Positions 1-7,092 of a stretch of DNA of 38,440 bases are shown piece by piece (position 1 is the first letter of the stretch; each line of letters starts with the position of its first letter). The DNA lies in assembly GCF_003470205.1 (NCBI RefSeq), contig NZ_QWKP01000202.1:1-38440 (forward strand), read 5' to 3'. The notes below the pieces were generated by a model. It had not been told where the DNA came from, searched no databases, and was given only the letters and a program-made list of their open reading frames with translations. The stretch comes from Cellulomonas rhizosphaerae. Lineage in GTDB: Bacteria > Actinomycetota > Actinomycetes > Actinomycetales > Cellulomonadaceae. Position numbers and translations under genes: made by a program.

Positions 1-25
1 GATCGACCGTCCGGGAGGGTCGATC
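1..25. repeat. Short inverted repeat at window edge
   Basis: GATCGACC (1-8) is the reverse complement of GGTCGATC (18-25), with a 9-nt loop. It lies in the 110-nt non-coding stretch before dapE. It may be the terminator of a gene outside the window. No gene is visible in 1-110. Confidence 0.4.
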
Positions 26-98
26 TCGCACCCGGGGGTCGTTCTCGACGGGTCGGCAGCACGGCGGGCGCCCGGGGTGGGGGCGGGGCGGGGGCCGC

Positions 99-104
99 TA
101 GGGT
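99..104 (+). promoter_or_regulatory. -10 element of dapE, leaderless type
   Basis: TAGGGT ends 6 nt before the GTG start at 111. This spacing puts the transcription start at or next to the start codon. No Shine-Dalgarno sequence is present. Confidence 0.6.
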
Positions 105-110
105 CGGGGC

Positions 111-1184
111 GTGACGCGACTGGAGCTGGGCGGGGACCTGATCGAGCTGACGCGGGCGCTGTGCGACATCCGCTCCGAGAGCGGGGACGAAGCCGCGATC
201 GCCGACGCCGTCGAGGCGGCGCTGCGGGAGTACGCGCACCTCGAGGTGCTGCGGGACGGCGACGCGGTCGTCGCGCGGACGTCGCTCGGGCTGCCCTCGC
301 GCGTGGTGATCGCCGGTCACCTCGACACCGTCCCGATCGCGGACAACCTGCCGACGCGGCTCGTCGACGGCGTGCTCTGGGGCCGCGGGGCCGTGGACAT
401 GAAGGCCGGGGTCGCGGTGCAGCTCGCGCTCGCGGCCGCGCTGGACGCCCCGACGCGGGACATCACCTGGGTGTTCTACGACCACGAGGAGGTCGCCGCC
501 GACCTCAACGGCCTCGGTCGGCTCGTCGCGAACCACCCCGACTGGCTCGCGGCCGACTTCGCCGTGCTGGGCGAGCCGACCAACGGCGGGCTCGAGGGCG
601 GGTGCAACGGCACGCTGCGCGCCGAGGTCCGGCTGGCCGGCGTCGCGGCCCACTCGGCGCGCGCCTGGATGGGCGTCAACGCGATCCACGCCGCCGGCGA
701 GGTGCTGCGCCGCCTCGAGGCCTACGAGCCGCGCACGGTGCCCATCGACGGGCTGAACTACCGCGAGAGCCTCAACGCGGTCCTCGTCTCGGGCGGCACG
801 GCCGCCAACGTCATCCCCGACGGGTGCGTCGTGACGGTCAACTACCGGTTCGCGCCCTCGGCGACGCCCGAGCAGGCCGAGGAGCACGTGCGCGAGCTGT
901 TCGACGGCTACGACGTGGTCATCACCGACTCGGCGCCCGGCGCGCGCCCGGGCCTCGACGCCCCCGCGGCGCAGGAGTTCGCGGCCGCGGTGCTCGGCAT
1001 CACCGGGGGAGCGCCCGCCCCCAAGTTCGGCTGGACCGACGTCGCCCGCTTCTCCGCGCTCGGTGTCCCCGCGGTGAACTTCGGCCCCGGCGACCCGCTG
1101 CTGGCCCACAAGGTGGACGAGAGGTGTCCGGTGGACCAGATCCACCTGGCCTACCGCGCCCAGCACGCCTGGTTGACAGCGTAA
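111..1184 (+). CDS. dapE: Succinyl-diaminopimelate desuccinylase DapE
   Basis: M20-family metallohydrolase that removes succinate from N-succinyl-LL-diaminopimelate in the cytoplasm, in the lysine and peptidoglycan precursor pathway. The 357-residue length is normal for actinobacterial DapE. Visible metal-site motifs are GHLDTV (H70, D72), GAVDMKAG (bridging D96) and YDHEEV (general-base glutamates 126-127). Near the C-terminus, LAHKVDERC holds the last histidine ligand. The GTG start is chosen because a TAGGGT -10 lies 6 nt upstream, consistent with a leaderless mRNA. The next gene has its own -10, so dapE is probably monocistronic. The neighbourhood (LOG protein, folP2) matches the dapE region of mycobacteria, which supports DapE over a generic M20 peptidase. 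Confidence 0.92.
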   Translation: MTRLELGGDLIELTRALCDIRSESGDEAAIADAVEAALREYAHLEVLRDGDAVVARTSLGLPSRVVIAGHLDTVPIADNLPTRLVDGVLWGRGAVDMKAGVAVQLALAAALDAPTRDITWVFYDHEEVAADLNGLGRLVANHPDWLAADFAVLGEPTNGGLEGGCNGTLRAEVRLAGVAAHSARAWMGVNAIHAAGEVLRRLEAYEPRTVPIDGLNYRESLNAVLVSGGTAANVIPDGCVVTVNYRFAPSATPEQAEEHVRELFDGYDVVITDSAPGARPGLDAPAAQEFAAAVLGITGGAPAPKFGWTDVARFSALGVPAVNFGPGDPLLAHKVDERCPVDQIHLAYRAQHAWLTA

Positions 1185-1200
1185 GCACGGGCGAGGCACC

Positions 1201-1206
1201 TAGAGT
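1201..1206 (+). promoter_or_regulatory. -10 element of the LOG gene, leaderless type
   Basis: TAGAGT ends 7 nt before the ATG at 1214. A TTGACA at 1173-1178 lies 22 nt upstream of it, which is too far for a standard -35. Confidence 0.6.
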
Positions 1207-1213
1207 CGGGGCC

Positions 1214-2032
1214 ATGAGCGACGACGGTCAGCCGGCCCCCGGGCACGGCTATCGCAAGGGCCCGGTGCTGCTGCGCGGCGGGCAGATCCCGGCCACCACC
1301 TCCGACCAGCGCCTGCTGAGCGGCGACGACGGCGCGGACTGGCTGCACGGCGACCCGTGGCGGGTCATGCGCATCCAGTCCGAGTTCGTCGAGGGATTCG
1401 GCGCGCTCGCCGAGGTCGGGCCCGCGGTGAGCGTGTTCGGCTCGGCCCGCACCAAGCCCGAGCACCCGGACTACGCGGCGGCGATCGAGGTCGCCCGCGG
1501 GCTGGTCGGGGCGGGGTACGCAGTCATCACCGGGGGCGGCCCGGGGATCATGGAGGCCGCGAACCGCGGCGCCAAGGAGGCTGGCGGCGTCTCGGTCGGG
1601 CTCGGCATCGAGCTGCCCTTCGAGCAGGGCATGAACGACTACGTCGACCTCGGCGTGAACTTCCGGTACTTCTTCGCGCGCAAGACGATGTTCGTCAAGT
1701 ACTCCGAGGGCTTCGTCGTGATGCCCGGCGGCTTCGGCACGTTCGACGAGCTCTTCGAGGCGCTGACGCTCGTCCAGACCCACAAGGTCATCCAGTTCCC
1801 CATCGTGCTGATCGGGAGCGACTACTGGCGGGGCCTGCTCGACTGGGTGCGCGGGGCCGTGCTCGAGCGCGGGCTGGTCTCGGAGGCCGACGTCGACCTG
1901 CTGCAGGTGGTCGACACCGCCGAGGAGGCCGTCGCGATCGTCGTCGAGCGGGGTGCCGAGCTGCGTGCGGCCGAGCTGCGCGCCGTGCGCGAGACCGCGG
2001 CCGCGCACCAGGCCGCACAGCAGGAGTCGTGA
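1214..2032 (+). CDS. LOG-family (TIGR00730) protein
   Basis: Member of the LOG (lonely guy) Rossmann-fold family. Characterised members hydrolyse cytokinin or nucleoside 5'-monophosphates to the free base and ribose 5-phosphate. The 272-residue protein carries GGGPGIMEA at 107-115 and the family signature PGGFGTFDE at 171-179, which contains the catalytic glutamate region. An N-terminal extension of about 70 residues precedes the Rossmann fold, as in the longer actinobacterial members. The ATG start is supported by TAGAGT 7 nt upstream. Its stop overlaps the folP2 start (GTGA), so LOG, folP2 and the PIG-V-like gene form one transcript. Substrate in this organism is unknown. The old label lysine decarboxylase for this family is not supported. 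Confidence 0.9.
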   Translation: MSDDGQPAPGHGYRKGPVLLRGGQIPATTSDQRLLSGDDGADWLHGDPWRVMRIQSEFVEGFGALAEVGPAVSVFGSARTKPEHPDYAAAIEVARGLVGAGYAVITGGGPGIMEAANRGAKEAGGVSVGLGIELPFEQGMNDYVDLGVNFRYFFARKTMFVKYSEGFVVMPGGFGTFDELFEALTLVQTHKVIQFPIVLIGSDYWRGLLDWVRGAVLERGLVSEADVDLLQVVDTAEEAVAIVVERGAELRAAELRAVRETAAAHQAAQQES

Positions 2033-2943
2033 CCGCGGCAGTCCCCGCGCCGGGCGCCCCGCTGCGGCTGCGCGACCGCACGTTCGGGCCGGACCACCCC
2101 GTGGTCATGGCCGTGGTCAACCGCACGCCGGACTCGTTCTACGCCGCGGCACGGTACGCGGACGACGCCGCGGCCGACGAGGCCGTCGCGCGCGCTGCCG
2201 ACGAGGGCGCGGACATGGTCGACCTGGGTGGTGTGCGGGCCGGGCGCGGCCCGGTCGTGACGGTCGAGGAGGAGATCGCCCGCGTGGTCCCGCTCGTCGC
2301 ACGCGTCCGGGCCCGGCACCCGCACCTGCTGGTGAGCGTGGACACCTGGCGGTCCGAGGTCGCCCGCGCGGCGGCCGACGAGGGCGCCGACCTGGTCAAC
2401 GACACGTGGGCCGGCCACGACCCCGGGCTGGTCGAGGTGGCAGCGGAGCGCGGGCTGGGCATCGTCTGCTCGCACACCGGCGGCGCCGAACCGCGCACCG
2501 ACCCGTTCCGGGTCGCGTACCCCGCGGCGGGCGAGGACCCGCTCGACGGGGTCGTCGAGGACGTCGTCGCGACCGTGTCGGCGGGCGCCGCGCGCGCGGT
2601 CGCGTTGGGCATCGACCCCGCGAGCGTGCTCGTCGACCCGACCCACGACTTCGGCAAGAACACGTGGCACTCGCTGCACCTCGTGCGCCGCACCCAGGCG
2701 CTGGCCGCCCTCGGCCATCCTGTGCTCATGGCGCTGTCACGCAAGGACTTCGTGGGCGAGACGCTCGACCTCCCGCCCGACGAGCGGCTCGAGGGGACGC
2801 TCGCCGCGACGTCGGTCGCGGCGTGGCTCGGCGCGCGGGTGTTCCGCGTGCACGACGTGCGCTCGACGCGGCGCACCCTGGACATGGTCGCGGCGATCCG
2901 GGGCGACCGCGCTCCGGCCCACGCGGTGCGCGGGCTGGCATGA
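2029..2943 (+). CDS. folP2: FolP2-type dihydropteroate synthase homologue
   Basis: TIM-barrel protein of the dihydropteroate synthase family, 304 residues. The first family motif is altered to VVNRTPDSFY (29-38; canonical enzymes have NVTPDSF). The second, normally GESTRPG, reads GGVRAGRG (67-74). Other barrel motifs remain: SVDTWR (103-108), NDTW (124-127), SRKDF and the C-terminal RVHDVR. This pattern matches the mycobacterial paralogue FolP2, reported not to replace FolP1 in folate synthesis, so a folate role should not be assumed. The GTG start overlaps the LOG stop by 4 nt and the stop overlaps the mannosyltransferase start (ATGA). Linkage to a glycosyltransferase suggests an envelope-related role, as inference only. 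Confidence 0.85.
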   Translation: MTAAVPAPGAPLRLRDRTFGPDHPVVMAVVNRTPDSFYAAARYADDAAADEAVARAADEGADMVDLGGVRAGRGPVVTVEEEIARVVPLVARVRARHPHLLVSVDTWRSEVARAAADEGADLVNDTWAGHDPGLVEVAAERGLGIVCSHTGGAEPRTDPFRVAYPAAGEDPLDGVVEDVVATVSAGAARAVALGIDPASVLVDPTHDFGKNTWHSLHLVRRTQALAALGHPVLMALSRKDFVGETLDLPPDERLEGTLAATSVAAWLGARVFRVHDVRSTRRTLDMVAAIRGDRAPAHAVRGLA

Positions 2944-4262
2944 GCGAGCAGCCGACGAGCCCCGCGACGCCGGCCGAGGTCGACGCTTCTCCGGTCGACG
3001 CCGCCGCGGGCGACTCTGCCCAGGTCGCCTCCGACGAGGCTCCCGCGCGCGTCCTGCCCGCCTGGGACCCCCGCGCCTGGCCGTGGTGGGCGCAGGCGCT
3101 CGCGGTCTACGCCGTCGCGCGGCTGTTCAGCGCGATCGTCCTGATCGCCACCGCCCAGCACCAGGAGGCGAACTACTGGAGCGGCGCGCAGCCGTCCTAC
3201 CTGGAATTCGTCGGGAAGTTCTGGGACGCGGACTGGTACCGCCAGGTCGCCGAGAACGGCTACCCGTCCACGCTGCCGCGCGGCGAGGACGGCCTGGTCC
3301 AGCAGAACGTCTGGGCGTTCTTCCCGCTGTTCCCGATGCTGGTCCGGCTGCTGATGACCCTCACCGGCCAGGAGTTCTTCGTCGTCGCGCCGATCCTCGC
3401 GCTGCTGCTCGGAGCCGTCGCGATGGTCGTCATCCACCGCCTCGTCGTCGTCGGCGCACCGCGGGCCGTCGCGGCCCGGCCCGGGCTCCCGCTCGCGACG
3501 GTCGCGCTGGTCAGCGTCTTCCCCACGTCCGTCGTGCTGCAGATCGGCTACACCGAGTCGCTCGCGCTCCTGCTGATCGCCACCGCGTTGCTCATGCTCG
3601 TGCGGCGGCACTACCTGGAGATGGCGGTCGTCGTCCTCGCGCTCGGCTTCACGCGTGCCGTCGCGCTGCCGATGGCCGTCGTCATCGTCGTGCACGCGCT
3701 GGTGCGGTGGCGAGCGAGCCGTGCCGGCACGGACCGGCTGACCGGGCGCGACGTGGGCGCCCTCGGTGCGCTGGCCGTCGCCGCGGGGATCTCGGGCGTC
3801 GCGTGGCCCCTGATCTGCGGCTGGGTCACGGGTGAGCGCGACGCCTACCTGCAGACGCAGGCCACGTGGCGCGGCGTGCGCGAGGTCGTGCCCTTCGAGT
3901 CCTGGGGCTACGTCTCGCGGTTCTGGTTCGGCGACCTGGCGCCGTGGGTGCTGCTGGGCTCGTTCGCGCTGATCATCGCGGTCCTCGTCGTCCCCGCCGC
4001 GTGGCGCCTCGGCAACGAGCTGCACGTCTGGCCGGCCGCGTACCTGCTCTACATCGCGGGCGCCGTCGAGCCGAGCAGCAGCCTGGCCCGGTTTCTGCTC
4101 CTCGCGTTCCCCCTCGCTGCGGTCACGGCCGGGGTGGTCACCCGGCCCGCCCGGTCGCGTCAGCTCTGGTTCGGGCTCGTGGTCGTCGCGATGCTCTACC
4201 TGCAGGTCGTCTGGGTCTGGGACATGTGGCGCCTGGCTGGGCCGACCGGGTGGCCGCCGTGA
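2940..4262 (+). CDS. PIG-V-like membrane mannosyltransferase
   Basis: Polytopic membrane protein of 440 residues resembling the PIG-V / GT-C mannosyltransferase family, which uses polyprenyl-phosphate mannose on the outer face of the membrane. An acidic, Ala/Pro-rich cytoplasmic tail of about 40 residues comes first. Then come a first membrane segment, the loop motif WDADWY (95-100), the FFPLFP motif (about 127-132) and a YTES motif. Many further hydrophobic segments follow. The aspartates in the first loop are the expected GT-C catalytic or metal-site residues. The ATG overlaps the folP2 stop. The acceptor substrate (lipoglycan, glycoprotein or wall polymer) cannot be told from sequence. Confidence 0.75.
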   Translation: MSEQPTSPATPAEVDASPVDAAAGDSAQVASDEAPARVLPAWDPRAWPWWAQALAVYAVARLFSAIVLIATAQHQEANYWSGAQPSYLEFVGKFWDADWYRQVAENGYPSTLPRGEDGLVQQNVWAFFPLFPMLVRLLMTLTGQEFFVVAPILALLLGAVAMVVIHRLVVVGAPRAVAARPGLPLATVALVSVFPTSVVLQIGYTESLALLLIATALLMLVRRHYLEMAVVVLALGFTRAVALPMAVVIVVHALVRWRASRAGTDRLTGRDVGALGALAVAAGISGVAWPLICGWVTGERDAYLQTQATWRGVREVVPFESWGYVSRFWFGDLAPWVLLGSFALIIAVLVVPAAWRLGNELHVWPAAYLLYIAGAVEPSSSLARFLLLAFPLAAVTAGVVTRPARSRQLWFGLVVVAMLYLQVVWVWDMWRLAGPTGWPP

Positions 4263-4302
4263 TCGTGACCGGTACGCGAAGTGTCGTGTCCGTCCTGTGA
4301 AC

Positions 4303-4308
4303 TAGGAT
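4303..4308 (+). promoter_or_regulatory. -10 element of the DUF3117 gene
   Basis: TAGGAT lies about 40 nt after the mannosyltransferase stop and about 100 nt before the DUF3117 start. It implies a 5' leader of about 90 nt. No clear -35 is seen. Confidence 0.45.
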
Positions 4309-4330
4309 GGTCCACGGACAACCGGCAGCT

Positions 4331-4372
4331 GGGCCGCAGGTGGTGCGCGTGAGAACGCGCTCCGGACGGCCC
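4331..4372 (+). promoter_or_regulatory. Structured 5' leader of the DUF3117 mRNA
   Basis: An outer stem pairs GGGCCG (4331-4336) with CGGCCC (4367-4372). Inside it, a perfect hairpin pairs GCGCGT (4345-4350) with ACGCGC (4355-4360) around a GAGA loop of the GNRA class. The structure ends 18 nt before the GAAGGAG Shine-Dalgarno sequence at 4391-4397. Function is unknown. Confidence 0.4.
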
Positions 4373-4406
4373 GCTCTGGACGCACGAGGCGAAGGAGATG
4401 CCCCGC

Positions 4407-4574
4407 ATGGCCGCGATGAAGCCGAGGACCGGTGACGGACCGCTCGAGGTGACCAAGGAGGGGCGTGGCATCGTGATGCGCGTTCCGCTCGAGGGCGGTG
4501 GACGGCTGGTGGTCGAGCTCAACGCGACCGAGGCCGCCGAGCTGGGCGAGGCACTCACCTCCGTCGTCTCCTGA
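4407..4574 (+). CDS. DUF3117 family protein
   Basis: A 55-residue protein starting MAAMKPRTGDGP and continuing with EGRGIVMRVPLEGGGR, the hallmark of the highly conserved actinobacterial family DUF3117 (M. tuberculosis Rv1211 type, reported as a calmodulin-like protein). The family is almost invariant in length and sequence. A good Shine-Dalgarno sequence, GAAGGAG, lies 9 nt before the ATG. Unlike many neighbours it has a long structured leader and its own -10. It is followed 32 nt later by a perfect 24-nt palindrome that probably terminates its transcript. Molecular function is not established. Confidence 0.92.
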   Translation: MAAMKPRTGDGPLEVTKEGRGIVMRVPLEGGGRLVVELNATEAAELGEALTSVVS

Positions 4575-4606
4575 CGAGTCGGATGGCACGCGCGGACGGC
4601 GGGGCA

Positions 4607-4630
4607 CGTCCGGGGAGATCTCCCCGGACG
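4607..4630 (+). terminator. Perfect 24-nt palindrome after DUF3117
   Basis: Every base from 4607 to 4630 is palindromic around the GAGATCTC core, so the RNA would form a GC-rich hairpin. There is no T-tract, which is common in high-GC terminators. Its position argues that pepA begins downstream at 4655 and not at the ATG at 4583. Confidence 0.6.
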
Positions 4631-4654
4631 CCCATCGGCCGAACCCCGCCGGAC

Positions 4655-6196
4655 GTGACGCTCTCGGGCGGCACGCTCGACGACAGCACGGAGCTGACCG
4701 ACGGCACGATCGACGCCGTCGCCATCCCGCTGCTGCCCGGGGTCGAGGGCGACCACGGGGCGCAGCCCGGTGAGGGCGCCGCGCAGGCTGCCGTCCGCTA
4801 CGGGATCGACCTGGCCGAGATCGCCGACCGGATCGGTCTGACGGGTGCTGCGGGGGAGTCGTACGTCCTGCAGCTCCCGCGGGCCGTCGGGTCGGCCGTC
4901 TCGCTGCCCTGGGCGGGCCTGCCGCCCCGCATCGTGCTGCTCGGAGTCGGGCAGCACACCCCCACGGACCTGCGCCGTGCGGGCGCCGCGCTCGCCCGCG
5001 CGACCCGCGGGCTCGCTCGCGTCCTGACGACGGCCGGCGTGCAGCCGCGCCAGTCCGCCTCGCAGTCGGCCGAGGCCGCCCGCGCGTTCGTCGAGGGCTA
5101 CCTCCTGGCGGCCTACGCACCGCCGACCGCCGCGAGCACCAAGCCCCGGAGTGCCGCCGAGCTGGTCCTGCTGGGCCGCGACGGCACACGCGCGGTCGCC
5201 GCGGTCGCTGCCGCGCGCACGGCGGCGCACGCCACCTGGCTCGTGCGCGACCTGGCGACCACGCCGGCGAGCACCAAGACCCCCGCGTGGTTCACCGAGC
5301 AGGCCAAGCGCCTGGCCGGCCGCGCCTCCCTGGCCGTCGAGGTCCGCGGCACGCGCGAGCTGGCGGCCCAGGGCTTCGGCGGGATCCTCGCGGTCGGCTC
5401 GGGCTCGGCCTCGGCACCGCGTCTCGTCACCGTGACGTACACGCCCGCGGGCGCGAGCCCGGGCAAGCACGTCGTGATCGTCGGCAAGGGCATCACCTTC
5501 GACACGGGCGGCCTGAGCATCAAGCCGCGCGAGGCGATGGTGCCGATGAAGACCGACATGACCGGCGCCGCGGTCGCGCTCGCCACCGTGCTCGGTGCCG
5601 CCGAGGCGGGGGTCCAGCACACCGTGACGGCCGTGATGCCGTTGGCTGAGAACCACTTCGGCGGTGCGTCCTACCGGCCCGGCGACGTGCTGCGGCTCTT
5701 CGGCGGCACCACCGTCGAGATCGCCAACACCGACGCCGAGGGCCGCATCGTGCTGGCCGACGCGCTCGCGTGGGCGGACGCCGAGCTCGCCCCGGACGTC
5801 CTCATCGACATCGCGACGCTCACGGGCGCCGCGAGCGTGGGCCTCGGCAAGAAGCACGCAGCGCTCTACGGCACCGACGAGCGACTCGTCGGCGCGCTGT
5901 CCTCCGCGGGGGAGGCCTCGGGCGAGCTGGCCTGGTGGATGCCCCTAGTCGACGAGTACGAGGAGGCGGTCCGTTCCGACGTGGCCGACCTGCGGCACGT
6001 GCCGAGCGACAAGCACATCGGTGGCGGCTCGATCACCGCGGCCCTGTTCCTGCGGCACTTCGTCGGGCAACGTGCGTGGGCCCACCTCGACATCGCCGGC
6101 CCGGCGCGATCCGCCTCGGACAAGCACGAGGTGACCGAGGGTGCCACCGGCTTCGGCGCCCGGCTCCTGCTGCGCTACCTGGCCGACCTGCGCTGA
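4655..6196 (+). CDS. pepA: Leucyl aminopeptidase, M17 family
   Basis: Cytoplasmic two-metal aminopeptidase that removes N-terminal residues from peptides, active as a hexamer in the family. The C-terminal catalytic domain shows KGITFDTGG (K278 and D283 among metal and catalytic residues), KTDMTG and the family signature NTDAEGRIVL (358-367, with E362 and R364). The N-terminal macro-like domain begins at about residue 10. Length is 513 residues from GTG 4655. A longer reading from ATG 4583 would place a perfect 24-nt palindrome inside the gene and add a low-complexity Arg/Pro/Gly stretch, so I prefer the GTG, although neither start has a good Shine-Dalgarno sequence or -10. It converges on the O-methyltransferase gene. 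Confidence 0.9.
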   Translation: MTLSGGTLDDSTELTDGTIDAVAIPLLPGVEGDHGAQPGEGAAQAAVRYGIDLAEIADRIGLTGAAGESYVLQLPRAVGSAVSLPWAGLPPRIVLLGVGQHTPTDLRRAGAALARATRGLARVLTTAGVQPRQSASQSAEAARAFVEGYLLAAYAPPTAASTKPRSAAELVLLGRDGTRAVAAVAAARTAAHATWLVRDLATTPASTKTPAWFTEQAKRLAGRASLAVEVRGTRELAAQGFGGILAVGSGSASAPRLVTVTYTPAGASPGKHVVIVGKGITFDTGGLSIKPREAMVPMKTDMTGAAVALATVLGAAEAGVQHTVTAVMPLAENHFGGASYRPGDVLRLFGGTTVEIANTDAEGRIVLADALAWADAELAPDVLIDIATLTGAASVGLGKKHAALYGTDERLVGALSSAGEASGELAWWMPLVDEYEEAVRSDVADLRHVPSDKHIGGGSITAALFLRHFVGQRAWAHLDIAGPARSASDKHEVTEGATGFGARLLLRYLADLR

Positions 6197-6217
6197 TCCC
6201 CGGTTGCGCCGATCCCC

Positions 6218-6264
6218 GTCGCTGCAGGGATCGTTGCAGCGACCGTGCAACGAAGGCTGCAACG
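6218..6264. terminator. Competing hairpins between convergent genes
   Basis: GTCGCTGCA (6218-6226) pairs with TGCAGCGAC (6235-6243). Alternatively CGTTGCA (6232-6238) pairs with TGCAACG at 6246-6252 or with a second copy at 6258-6264. The two pairings share bases, so only one can form at a time. Placement between convergent stops suggests bidirectional termination. Confidence 0.5.
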
Positions 6265-6279
6265 GCAGGCGCCGCAGGC

Positions 6280-6948
6280 TCAGCGCTTGACGGCGACCAG
6301 GAGCCCGTCCCCCGTGGGCAGCAGGGCGGGCAGGAGCCGCTCGTCGGCCCGGACCGTGCGGCCCAGCTCGCGGACGGCGGTCGTCGTCTCGTCGCGGCGC
6401 GCGGGGTCGGCGACGCGGTCGTGCCACAGGGCGCCGGCCACGGCCAGCACGCCGCCCGAGCGCAGCAGGCGGACCGCCTGCTCGACGTAGGCGGCGGCGC
6501 TCTCCTTGTCGCCGTCCACGAAGACCAGGTCGTACACGCCGTCGGTCAGGCGTGGGAGCACGTCGAGCGCGCGGCCCGAGATCGTGCGGGTGCGCGCGGG
6601 GCGCAGGCCGGCCTCGGTGAACGCCTCCTTGGCGGCGCGCTGGTGCTCGACCTCGAGGTCGATCGTCGTCAGGACGCCGTCCTCGGGCATGCCGCGCAGG
6701 AGGTAGAGCGACGAGACGCCCGCTCCGGTGCCGACCTCGACCACCGCGCGAGCGCCGGCGGTCGCCGCGAGCACCGACAGTGCGGCACCCGTCCCGGTGG
6801 GGACGGGGGTGCAGCCCAGCTGGCCGGCGCGCTCGCGGGCGCGCAGCAGGACGTCGTCCTCAGGGACGAACTCCTCGCAGTAGACCCAGCTGCTGGCCTT
6901 GTCGGTGGAGATGGCGGCCTCCCGTGCCGTTCGTGTCGATCCGCCCAC
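6280..6948 (-). CDS. SAM-dependent O-methyltransferase, family 3
   Basis: Class I methyltransferase of 222 residues resembling the O-methyltransferase family 3 / caffeoyl-CoA methyltransferase group, which transfers methyl from S-adenosylmethionine to small catechol-type hydroxyls. The SAM-binding motif I is VVEVGTGAGVSSLYLL at about 69-84, followed by an acidic end of strand 2 (TTIDLE). The metal-site motif LVFVDGDKE lies at about 141-149. It is divergent from sigE and matches the position of Rv1220c in M. tuberculosis. The GTG start lies 12 nt after a TACGCT -10, so the 5' leader is only a few nucleotides. Substrate unknown. Confidence 0.85.
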   Translation of the reverse strand: MGGSTRTAREAAISTDKASSWVYCEEFVPEDDVLLRARERAGQLGCTPVPTGTGAALSVLAATAGARAVVEVGTGAGVSSLYLLRGMPEDGVLTTIDLEVEHQRAAKEAFTEAGLRPARTRTISGRALDVLPRLTDGVYDLVFVDGDKESAAAYVEQAVRLLRSGGVLAVAGALWHDRVADPARRDETTTAVRELGRTVRADERLLPALLPTGDGLLVAVKR

Positions 6949-6960
6949 GCGGGCGGGGCC

Positions 6961-6966
6961 AGCGTA
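6961..6966 (-). promoter_or_regulatory. -10 element of the O-methyltransferase gene
   Basis: Read on the minus strand this is TACGCT, 12 nt before the GTG at 6948. The divergent sigE promoter begins 30 nt further right. Confidence 0.45.
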
Positions 6967-6995
6967 GTCCCGGTGGGTGGTTCCCCGACGGACGC

Positions 6996-7021
6996 GGAAC
7001 TTCTCGCGCGCGCCCGGCGTT
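6996..7021 (+). promoter_or_regulatory. ECF-type promoter of sigE
   Basis: GGAAC (6996-7000) and CGTT (7018-7021) are separated by 17 nt. This matches the consensus recognised by actinobacterial SigE/SigH-type ECF sigma factors (GGAAC, 16-17 nt, CGTT). It predicts autoregulation of sigE, with the transcript starting near 7028 and a leader of about 65 nt. Confidence 0.65.
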
Positions 7022-7027
7022 GCACCG

Positions 7028-7040
7028 GATGCGACGCATC
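7028..7040. repeat. Operator-like 13-bp palindrome at predicted +1 of sigE
   Basis: GATGCG (7028-7033) and CGCATC (7035-7040) form a perfect inverted repeat around a single A. It falls at the predicted transcription start of the ECF promoter, a typical operator position. No binding protein can be assigned. Confidence 0.35.
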
Positions 7041-7092
7041 AGGTCAGCCTCTGGGACACTGATGGTCGGTCCCGTACCACCCGAGGAGTTCC

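Noticed and set aside
4307-4435. Upstream ORF in the DUF3117 leader overlapping its start
   Set aside because: Its ATG lies inside the TAGGAT -10, so the transcript would begin downstream of it. No ribosome site.
4583-4654. Longer pepA start at ATG 4583
   Set aside because: It would place a perfect 24-nt palindrome in the coding region and add an Arg/Gly/Pro-rich stretch unlike the family N-terminus, with no ribosome site.
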